A DNA stretch of 64,000 nt from Acheta domesticus (lineage: Eukaryota; Arthropoda; Insecta; Orthoptera; Gryllidae), in assembly GCA_031308135.1 (NCBI GenBank), contig JAHLJT010004567.1, forward strand, positions 32,182,213 to 32,246,212. The letters are read 5' to 3'. Shown here piece by piece: positions 55,215 through 64,000 of this stretch. A model generated the notes under the pieces. It saw nothing but the letters and a program-made list of their open reading frames with translations. It did no database searches and had not been told where the DNA came from. Both the position numbers and the translations under genes were made by a program. Each line of letters opens with the position of its first letter. The stretch's first letter is position 1.

Positions 55215-55755
55215 AGCACCACCTCCCTCTCTTCACCTTCTCCTCACTCTCTCCTCACCCTCTCCTCATTCTCTTCTCACTCTCTCTTCACCCTCTTCTC
55301 ACTCTCCTCACCCTCTCCACCCTCTTCTCACCCTCTCTTCACCCTCTTCTCACCCTCTCCTCACCCTCTTCTCACCCTCTCTTCACCTTCTCCTCACCCT
55401 CTTCTCACCCTCTCTTCACCTTCTCCTCACCCTCTTCTCACCCTCTCCTCACCCTCTTCTCACCCTCTCCTCACCCTCTTCTCACCCTCTCCTCACCCTC
55501 TTCTCACCCTCTCTTCACCCTCTCTCACCCTCTTCACCCTCTCCTCACTCCTCACCCTCTCCCACCCTCTTCTCACCCTCTGCCTTCTCCTCACCCTCTC
55601 TTCACCCTCTCCTCACCCTCTCCTCACCCTCTCTTCACCCTCTCCTCACCCTCTTCTCACCCTCTTCTCACCCTCTCTTCACCCTCTCTTCACCCTCTCT
55701 CACCCTCTCTTCACCCTCTCTTCACCCTCTCCTCACCCTCTCTCACACTCTGCCT
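55215..55755. repeat. 11-bp minisatellite (CACCCTCTYYT)n
   Basis: About 540 bp of CACCCTCTCCT and CACCCTCTTCT units, often alternating to give a 22-bp higher-order period. The + strand has no G across most of it. The 220-codon TLSSPSPHPL frame is an artefact. Confidence 0.93.
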
Positions 55756-55779
55756 CGACCCAGAACGATTTGTCTCCTC

Positions 55780-56900
55780 CCCGTGCCGACGCTCCGCCGG
55801 GAAGACCCGAAAAAAAATGAGCTTCCTCTGAGCACAGTTCATTACAGTTTAACTGCTCGTTTACTCAGGCGCGTTCATGTAATGAAGGATTCCTACTGAA
55901 GTTTTATTTTTTAATTAGACCAGGATTACTCTTCCCTTTTCTGGGAGAAAAGGCGAAGCGCGTCATTACTTATTCAGCGAGCTATGAACCATTAGAAAAT
56001 TATTCTTTTTTGTATTAAGCGCCGGCAAATTAAACAGCTGTCTCAAGTCAGGAGTTTTAAAGACTAAAGATGACGGTCTACGAGTAAATGAGATGCCAGT
56101 CAAGAGAAATGTGAGCAAGCAGGGATCTTGCATGTTGTTACGCGGGGTGACGACGGGGTGAAAATGGTCGATGAAAATTGCGATATCACGGCCTAGTGGA
56201 AGAATGAGATCTCATTTACATGTGCCTCTTCACGCTCGGGTGAAGCACACATTCTTATTAACTAATGTTAATTCAGGACGGATCTCTGCATGTGGTGTGA
56301 GCTGTAAATCATAGTGGAGAAATAGTAGAAATTTTACGACCATTCTTCGATACGGGTATCGTTTAAATCCTGAATTCGAATACATCTCATTACTCTCATA
56401 AGTAAAATTCTGTTGTAGAAACTGTAACGAATATATAGAGTGAGGTTGCTCAAGGGAAAGTATGTTATACCGATTGTGATACAAAACCTTAATGGGACAC
56501 TCACAATGGATACTATTTTTAGTTTCTAATGAAAATTTGAAAAATTGGATTGAGATAATTACATTCTTTAACACATACTTATTACATACATTGTATATTC
56601 TCTTTGCTCATAGGAAAATATTTCATCACAGGATACAGTTTGAAAGAAATGTTCATCTTTTTATATTGCATCTTTCTTTCAAAGTCCATGTCTTGTTAAT
56701 GTGTATCTAACGTACTGCAGTAAACCGCATTGGCTACAGCTATGCGAGTAGCTAATGTTTTGATTTGTTATTTTCACATTATTATCAGGAGGAAACGCAA
56801 TGGTAAACAGCCATGTTTCCCCTTACTTCAAAATAATCATCATTTATTAACTCATAATTGCGTACACAATTCGTAGAAGAGTAACACACCAACTAATAAT
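55780..56900. other. AT-rich sequence, nothing recognised
   Basis: No supported feature. Confidence 0.5.
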
Positions 56901-56905
56901 AAAAT

Positions 56906-57535
56906 GGACAGTTAGGTCGAATTCAGCTGCCTGGAGGAGAATTCTACCGGCCATCTGATCGATATTTTCCATGGTTTCTCTGATCAATACTAGGCGAATG
57001 CAAGAGCAGTTCCCTAACAAAGGAGCCATGGACCGTGCACGATTTTTCCTTCCCCTTCCTTGTCCTACCCTTCCCCTTCACACATTTACATTGCACTACA
57101 CTATACTACCGTATGCACACTGCACCACACTACCAGACATCATAGGAGACCTGTCGGGAGCTTATAGCCTGTCCCGCCTGGGGCGCTGCCCGGCCGGGGA
57201 TAAATATTTGGATGGGGAAAACGTCGAGGTGTAGTCTTTCCTTTCCTTTACTTGTCCTATCCACTGGGCCCTTACTTACACACACTTACACTCACATGCA
57301 CTACTCTATCACACTTCAAGAGACCAGTCTGGTCATTAGAACTTGTCCCGGCTGGGGCGTGTTTACGCTGCTGGTAGATACCTGATTGTGGAAAGTCTTC
57401 AAATTTGAATAAGTCGGCAGTGGATCTCGCCATCCGGCGGAGATCACCGCCATCTCCTTCGCATTCACTACACTTACGGGACTAAAAACCTTAGTGGATT
57501 GACGTGCCTGAAATCATCAATCAGTCAATCAATAA
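56906..57535 (+). repeat. SINE-A copies 9 and 10, partial tandem dimer
   Basis: The first part has GGTCGAATTCAGCTGCCTGGAGGAGAATTCTACCGGCC, TGGTTTCTCTGATCAATACTAGGCGAATGCAAGAGCAG, GTCCCGCCTGGGGCGCTGCCCG and TTTGGATGGGGAAAACGTCG. At about 57225 the sequence jumps back to the middle block (CTTTCCTTTCCTTTACTTGTCCTATCC) and runs again through ACTCACATGCACTACTC, GTCCCGGCTGGGGCG, GTCGGCAGTGGATCTCGCC and ACTTACGGGACTAAAAACCTTAG to an (AATC)n tail. Confidence 0.85.
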
Positions 57536-57574
57536 TGAAATACTTACCTCCTTTTACAGTAGGTATACCTTAAT

Positions 57575-57700
57575 TACACATTAAATTTAATACACATGCA
57601 CTTTAATATCGTTTTAACGTACACGGTGCATTAAATTTAATGTAAAATAGTGCATTAAACTACATTAAATTTAATGTAATTTCTGAAAGTGTAATTCTTT
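57575..57700. repeat. AT-rich cluster of ATTAAATTTAAT palindromes
   Basis: The 12-bp palindrome occurs at 57580-57591, 57630-57641 and 57664-57675. The last is the centre of an 18-bp perfect palindrome (57661-57678). Possibly a small foldback element. Confidence 0.75.
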
Positions 57701-57779
57701 ACGTAGTGTAAATAGCATCTTGTTGGGAATTTCCCTCGCTTAATTGCACTTCTAATAACCCTAACAAAACGCCTGGGTT

Positions 57780-58090
57780 CCTCCCTCCGCCGCGCCGCTC
57801 CCGATCTCGACCAATCGCGAGAGCGCGTCCCGTCACGTGCTTCTGCTCGTGGAGCGGCGCTCGCACGTAAACGCGCGCGACTTCAAAGGCGCGCCACGGC
57901 GATCAATCTCCGAGTAAACATTGCGGAGCGTCGTCGCTTTGACAAGGACGCGCGTGCAGAATCAATATTTGGCGTCCGGCGGCGCGGCGCCGAGCCGTTT
58001 TCTGCGCTGCGGGTGCGTGCGACGCGCGGTGGCGTGCGCTGATGTGATTGGGCGAGATTCCGAGAAGTGGAAACGTCGATCTAGCGTCGG
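57780..58090. other. GC/CpG-rich patch
   Basis: CpG-dense; it ends just before the foldback MITE at 58107. The 147-codon ORF starting at 57921 runs through that MITE and is not a gene. Confidence 0.7.
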
Positions 58091-58106
58091 ATTCATCGTA
58101 TACAAG

Positions 58107-58363
58107 TATACTGCGATTTTTCTAACTGCGTCCCTCAAGGCCACTCAAATCCCATCTTCGCGATGGAATATGTCACGGCATTTCGCGTCTTTTCTCGGTC
58201 TTGCCGGTAGAAGTCGCATGATCGCAAGCACTGCTTCATACGGTCGCGATCGTGCGAAATCTAGCGGAACGACTGAGAAAGACGCGAAATGCCGTGACAT
58301 ATTCCATCGCGAAGATGGGATTTCAGTGGCCTTGAGGGACGCAGTAAGAAAAATCGCAGTATA
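58107..58363. mobile_element. Foldback MITE, Tc1/mariner-like, copy 2
   Basis: TATACTGCGATTTTTC and GAAAAATCGCAGTATA form the ends, including the duplicated TA. The arms extend inward almost perfectly through CCCTCAAGGCCACT, CCCATCTTCGCGATGGAATATGTCACGGCATTTCGCGTC and its complement, leaving a small central loop. It is the most symmetric of the three copies (753-989, 2691-2919). Confidence 0.92.
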
Positions 58364-59690
58364 GACAAAGTGATTGAATATTTGTTTCTACTACTACGCA
58401 TGCTTATGCTTGGTGGTTTGAAATTTTTGTATTGGCATTATTGATAGTAATACATTGATATTATATATTGGTGTTATTTGCTGTAAAATCAGACAAAAAT
58501 CGTGTTATAGAGTTTGGAAGCCAGTGTTAATGCGATTCGAACACGCGTCACTCTATGATTGGACAATTCTTCACCTCTTTCTACACTGAGTCACTCATCG
58601 TTAGAAACTCAGTTCTCTCAAAAATCGCATCTTTGTTAGAAGATAAAAGAGGGTGTTTTCATGAGAAAGAAAGAAAGTCACCATTAAAATATAATAAATA
58701 TAATGAGATAGTTTTGTGAGGACTTGCGATATAATAGTACCAATACAAAAAACACGTATTGGTTGTACTTCATTTCAAACCAAATATCCGTGAACAGTGT
58801 TATCTCAGTGAGAAATCTCTGAGCTCCGGAAAACTATTTTGGTTCATCCAAATAAAATTTTCCTTCATGAGACATAATAATAAAAAATACAATGTGCTTA
58901 TGAATGTTTTCGAAATTAATATAATTCAGAATTGCTCCTACCATATGAATATGATATTAAGCGAAACAGTAAACATTTTCATAATATTACTGAGAGAACT
59001 GTGTGGTATTTTGAAAATGTATATCTTGTACTCATGCACTACGAGGGGAAATGCAAAACGGTATTTTGCATTTTGTGCATGCCACAGGCTATTTAAGCTT
59101 TGTTTCACCGGCAAATTGCTCTCGGCAATGTCCCTTTTTGTTTTATTTGAGGTTGTTTTTACAATAGCAATTATCCTTCTATTTCATTTCCGGAGTACAC
59201 AATAAAAACAATGTTGAAGAGAATTTGGCCACAAATAGGGAATTGTAGTTAAATAAGAGATGCTATTGTGAACTGAATTTACTAACGCTGGCTTCTATTT
59301 GAATAGTACTTATAATAATATTCTAATCACCGGTAACTAGAGCTGAAAAAAACTTACGTCGGAACGAAGAAATGATCTACGAATGTGTGGGAATGACGTG
59401 TGTATGAGTTTGAGAATTCTGCTGATGTCTTGCCACTTTATTTCTCCGTTCAGAGGCACACTGAATGACACATTCTGTGCCATTCCACACCCTCCTGATC
59501 GCAGTTTGTAGGACCCCCGATCAATTAACTCGAGTTTCATGGTGTTCCCTGCCCATCTATTCCGCAGTTTTGTGTGTTTAGATCGTTTTCAATGCCAGTC
59601 CATTCACTTCGATTATTTCTGTAATCGTGGATCTAATTTGGTTATTTCCGTTTCTCTCATTTCCCTCCTTTCCTACCGCGTGTTGTGACG
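58364..59690. other. AT-rich sequence, nothing recognised
   Basis: The 148-codon ORF at 58759-59205 is Ile/Phe/Leu-rich, with no domain or homology I recognise. It is likely chance. Confidence 0.5.
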
Positions 59691-59694
59691 CCAT

Positions 59695-60300
59695 CCACGT
59701 GTTCTGATGTTTCTCGAGTCGTTGCCTTGTGTTTCTCTTCCCCCACCCGTCCTCGCCCTCCGGCTGCGGGGGTGTTGTGGAGCGCTGTGCTCGCAGGCGT
59801 TGAGACGAGCCGTGACGCGTATCTCTTCCTTTCTGTCTTCTGGCACCCGCTCGGAGCTCCGGAAGTCCCCGTGCCAGCGTTGCCGCTCCGGTGGCGCTAG
59901 GAGACCGACGCCATTTCCGCTCGTTATCCGGAACCGTCTCCCTTCTCCCGCGTGCAATCTACGCGTCGCCTTCGCCCCCGCCTTTGAGACCCTTGCCGTC
60001 CCGTCTTCGCCGTCGCCCCCGCCATTGCCACCGCCGCCGCCACTGGCCTCCCCGTGTCAGGGACTCCATCACCTCCCCCATCTGGCCTGCACCTCCCCCG
60101 GTCCCCGCCGCGGCCTCCGCGTCCGCCACCGCCACTGTTATCTCCCGTCAGGGACACCGCCACCTTCTCCATCTGGCCCCCGCCTCCACCCGGTCCCCTC
60201 CCCCGCCCTTGACACCCCCGCTTCCCTGTCGCCCGCCCCATTCCCCGCTCCCTCCCCCCTCTTCGCCCTCGCCCGCATTCGTCCCGAACTGTCATTGATG
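59695..60300. other. GC/CpG-rich patch, C-skewed
   Basis: About 600 bp, CCG/CCC-rich on +. The 226-codon frame at 59707-60387 competes with frames on both strands and lacks a domain. Confidence 0.7.
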
Positions 60301-60824
60301 GAAGTGAAGCAAAGGCGTGTTTTAATGATTAAGAAGGGAGAGAAACGACATTGCATCTTGCTTCTTTCAGCATCACCTTCGATCTAATGATAGACTCCCG
60401 AGTATAAAAAAATGTCTCCCTCCCCCACCAATTCTGATTCTGACTGTAGAAATAATTGCATTTCCAGTATATGAAATGCAATTTTCAGAAAGGGGACAGA
60501 TACGCACTGTAATGTAAATGTGCATAAACATTGAATTCATTTAAATTCCGCACTTGACTCGAACATAAATTTTAATGTACTTTCCAGAAATGTTCTTCGA
60601 GTACTCTCATTAAAATTCATGATATTTTAAGTGTTCTTTTGTAGTTCCGAAACCCCCACTGTCTCTGCTGCCAATGCAATTAACGCCTGCTCTCCGTTTC
60701 TCTTCGACACCTCAGCCCTTCTTCCCACACCACATCACAATTCCTTCGTGACTTCCATTACCGCCAGACCGTCTACCTCCTTAACACCGGGAACCCCGCC
60801 GGCCATGCTACAATCACTGTTTCC
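60301..60824. other. AT-rich to C-rich transition, nothing recognised
   Basis: No supported feature. Confidence 0.45.
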
Positions 60825-61015
60825 TCTCCAGCCACCGCCACAACCACCACTTCCACCACTTCCACCACCCCCACCACCACTACCACCCCCCCCCCACCAC
60901 CACCACCACCACCACCACCACCACCACCACTACCTCTACCACCACCACCACCACCACCACCACTACCACCACCACCTCCACCATCACCACCATCACCACC
61001 GCCGCCATAACGGCT
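60825..61015. repeat. (CCA/CAC)n triplet repeat
   Basis: About 190 bp of CCACCA and CCACTA units. The His- or Val-rich frames are artefacts. It precedes the point where copy 1 of the duplication meets its gap. Confidence 0.93.
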
Positions 61016-62326
61016 AGCACCATCACAACCTCCGCCACACCCATCGCCACCGACACAACCAATCCGCTGCTACAGCCACCACCACAACCACTGCCATCTC
61101 AAGTACCTCTCCACCTCCAGGATCTCTGCCATCTCAACAGCCACCACCCCAGTCATAGCCACAACCGTACTACCGCCGCACGTCCTCCACTGCCACAATC
61201 ACCGACACCTCTACAAACAACACCCCTTCTCATAATTTCCATACCTCTGCGCCATCTCCTTCATCTTTACCCTCCCGATCTTCAGCAGCGCAGCCATCCT
61301 CGCCGCAGCTGCCTCCACGCGGAAGCCTCAAATGTTTCCGGCATCGAAACGCACCGTCATTCACTCGCGCGCCCCTCGTGTCGCCTCAAAGAGACTCGTT
61401 ACGCTGCTTCTCGGAAGCCTTAATTTATAACGAGCAACTTCTTTTAGAGCGCGCCTAATTGTACATGAAACTGTGCTGTTAATGGCTCAGGCTTCTTTTG
61501 TCACTTCCATTCACCTCCAAGTGCTGAAAGGGCGAAGCCTCATGGCCAAAGAGGAGTTGATTGAAGATTCAGCATATAGATTGACTGAACCAATCTCGGA
61601 GTTTTGCATTCGTGATTGAAATTGTGCAAGTAAAACATAAACATTCAGTAAGTGATTTTGTAAATTTATTGTTGTTGTTGTTGTTGTTGTTGGAGTCCAT
61701 GTTTCAGACGAAATGTCCATCCCTTTTCAGATGTAGCATCAAAAGACCTTTGAGATCTAAGATCTCTTGCCGCTTGGTGATGTTATGATATTCATAGGAT
61801 TATTTCTTTTATTAAAAGCATGCCAAAGTTAATGAGGAGACTATCAAAATCGGAAACGATGTTATAGAGGGAATCAACCAGTATTTACAAATAAGTTCAG
61901 CCTTTGAACAAAAACGTAGAAGTAGGTGTAGCAGGCAATAAGGACGAAGGGGAGTGACGTGCACAATATTTAAATGCTAGAACGGGGTTCCTAATGGCAA
62001 AGCAAGGACAACGTCAGCGATCCAGAAGACAGGGAGTAGAGGAGACGACGGTGATAACGACGGAAAGATGAGCGCGCCATTGTTTGAGCCAAGGACCAGC
62101 GTGACGCGTGCGGTGCTTTCGGCTCCGAGCGGAGCGCGACTGGCGACTGCGGTGGCGGTTGGCGGTCGACAGCCACCGCCACCGCCACCAACACAACCAC
62201 TGCTACTGCCACCGCCACCAAGACCACCCGTCAGCGTCTCATCCTCCATCCGAACTCTGCCTCCATCAGTCTCCTGCGGTCTTCGTCTCCACCACCGCGC
62301 CCAATCGCGCAATCGCTCCTGCTTAG

Positions 62327-62754
62327 GGATGGCAAAAAAAACTTCGATGTTAAAGCATCTATATTTTGGTCCAGAAACATCGATGTTTTGTGTGTTCGAT
62401 GGTATTTTTCCGAAAACATCGATGCTAAAAAAATCATGTTATTAATGAAATTTCAAGTAACTAGTTTTTTTGTGACCTGCTCAAAATCAACAGCTACTAA
62501 CATCTGTCACTGTTGACGATGCCCAGACGTAGATAATTCTTTATGGTTATTTAGGGGGGATTGTCAAGGATGTCTCACGTTTTATTATTTTAACAAAATA
62601 TCTATTATGTTTCAAGCGAAAAGTAAACGATTGACAAAATTGAAGGGAAAAAAGGTTCAATATCTGGTGTAGATATTCATCGGCATCTAAAACCTTTTGG
62701 CGATGTATCAAAATATCGATGAATAGATGTTTGGATAAAATTTGCGATTACTAA
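62327..62754. mobile_element. Possible hAT-like ATCGATG element, copy in duplication 2
   Basis: Same sequence as 23636-24067, with a one-base homopolymer difference. The same caveats apply. Confidence 0.4.
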
Positions 62755-62919
62755 TCCCCCGCCACCACCGTCATCTTCGTAGGCCCCTCCCCTCAGTCAC
62801 AACCATCGCCGCCACCACCATCACTTTCACCTCAGAGATGTCGACTCCTCCAGCAACACCTCCACCGGCTAAATCACAGTCAACGTCGCCGTCACCAACA
62901 CTGTCACCGCGACAGCCAC

Positions 62920-63190
62920 AGCTACCGACACCGACACAGCCAGCTTCACTGCCAACACCACCACGGCCGCTATCACCACCGACACAGCCAGCTTCACTGC
63001 CATCACCACCACTGCCGCTACCGCCACCGACACAGCCAGCTTCACTGCCATCACCACCACCGCCGCTACCGCCGCCGACACAGCCAGCTTCACTGCCATC
63101 ACCACCACCGCCAACGACACAGCCAGCTTCACAGCCATCACCACCACCGCCAGCTTCACTGCCATCACCCCCACCGCCGCCACCGCTTTA
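62920..63190. repeat. About 48-bp minisatellite, duplication copy 2
   Basis: Counterpart of 24228-24502 with the same unit, and point and indel differences in the first two units. Confidence 0.85.
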
Positions 63191-64000
63191 GCCGCGGCCG
63201 CAGCTCCGTCCACCGCCGCCACCGCGGAGCCGGCCACCTCCGGTGCAGCGGCGTGTTACGTCACGGCGGGTGCGGGCGAGCGGGCGGGCGGGCGGCGGGC
63301 GGGCGAACGGTCTGGCGACGCCGAGTCAAGGCCGAGCGAGCAACGCGCCGGCGAGAGAGCTCTCGCGGCTGAGCGGTCGCGGCTGCGGCTGCGGCTGCGC
63401 GCCTCAGCGGCCGCTCGGCCCGGGCTGCACTCGGCTCTCTAGGGAGACGCGACGGACGAGCTAATCAGAGCTGCGGCATCAGTGACAGCCATGTTGCCTC
63501 ACATAGCCACTAGACTAAGCCCTGGGGCACGCAAGTTCGTAGAATACACAGAATTTAAATGTTTTCCTGAACCCTTTCCAGGCATTTCTTCCAATTGTCA
63601 AATACACCTGGCTCGAAGTCCGGGAAAATCAAACGACTGAAAACTATTAAAAAGGGATTTCTTCAATACCCTGGCAACCTTCCAGTGTGCAGTATAGAAA
63701 ATACCTATTCTTAGATTTCCAAAAAGTAATCAAGAAAAATTCACTACCAATAATATTTTTGTATTCTTGATATCACCAAACGTTTTGATTTTGAAAAGCA
63801 ATATTTAAAATGGTAGGTTAAAATAGTCACTTGGGCGACATGTCTGTATAAATTAAAAACTAGCTCATTCTTTATAAACAAAATCTTAAATTTTAAATGT
63901 TCCAGTTCGCATTTTCTTCAAGAATTCTGTTTTACGCACTTTCCACCTGCCTCCACTATACAATTGATATAAAAATGCGTGACTTCCTGGCATGATCGCT

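Larger units (their letters stand above)
61172..64000 (+). repeat. Segmental duplication, copy 2 (matches 22497-25516)
   Basis: Carries the same order as copy 1: ACCGCCGCACGTCC start, (GTT)n at 61672-61691, CpG-poor middle, ATCGATG-rich piece, 48-bp minisatellite (62920-63190), CpG-rich block with TTACGTCACGG, then the CATAGCCACTAG segment to the window end. It lacks the second 205-bp CpG unit of copy 1. No protein gene is recognised. Confidence 0.95.

Noticed and set aside
58759..59205. 148-codon ORF as a membrane protein
   Set aside because: Ile/Leu/Phe richness follows from AT-rich DNA; no recognisable family.
1..64000. CRISPR array or bacterial operon
   Set aside because: The tandem arrays lack spacers, and the genome organisation is eukaryotic.

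Overview
This is 64 kb of non-coding, repeat-dominated eukaryotic DNA from an arthropod, most likely an insect. The evidence is AT-rich single-copy DNA with no operons or long ORFs, tRNA-headed SINEs, non-LTR retrotransposon remnants of CR1/Jockey and I-like type, hAT- and Tc1/mariner-style miniature elements, abundant microsatellites and two runs of N (100 at 22397-22496, 1000 at 37745-38744). The CR1/Jockey-type fragment looks like those of cockroaches, termites or stick insects, but that is recollection and the host is not proven. I find no intact host protein-coding gene and no intact tRNA or rRNA gene. The only recognisable protein sequence comes from two broken LINE remnants (22000-22326 minus, 40686-41246 plus).

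Layout. 0-6.7 kb: a SINE next to a foldback element, a second SINE type, another foldback element, a nearly perfect 894-bp array of a 10-bp GC unit, a hAT-type element, a perfect 20-bp hairpin and a G-rich degenerate minisatellite. 6.7-20 kb: AT-rich DNA with SINE copies, MITEs, a 430-bp purine tract and several GC/CpG-rich patches. 20-26.5 kb: a 12-bp minisatellite, a hAT element with perfect 8-bp target duplication, an I-like LINE tail, a gap, and the first copy of a ~3-kb segment repeated at 61172-64000. 26.5-41.7 kb: a 154-bp MITE pair with TWA target duplications, a tail-to-tail SINE pair, tandem repeats, the second gap and the CR1-like LINE remnant. 42-61 kb: a 168-bp tandem repeat, SINEs, a second hAT element with perfect target duplication, long CCA, pyrimidine and 11-bp arrays, and a third foldback element. 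61-64 kb: the second copy of the segmental repeat.

Relationships. The commonest element is a SINE family (called SINE-A here, nine or ten copies). Its 3' end (TAATGACCTTAG followed by AGTTG and an AATA-type tail) closely matches the 3' end of the I-like LINE remnant at 21783-22326, so that LINE lineage is the probable source of its retrotransposition machinery. A second SINE (SINE-B, 10984-11276 minus) also ends in a GGTC...GACC hairpin. About two dozen GC/CpG-rich patches of 200-700 bp interrupt the AT-rich background at roughly 2-4 kb spacing, and several directly abut long purine/pyrimidine tracts. The two copies of the 3-kb segment are almost identical up to 24818 and then visibly diverged. 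This two-rate pattern next to a gap points to a misjoin or false duplication, or else to recent conversion.
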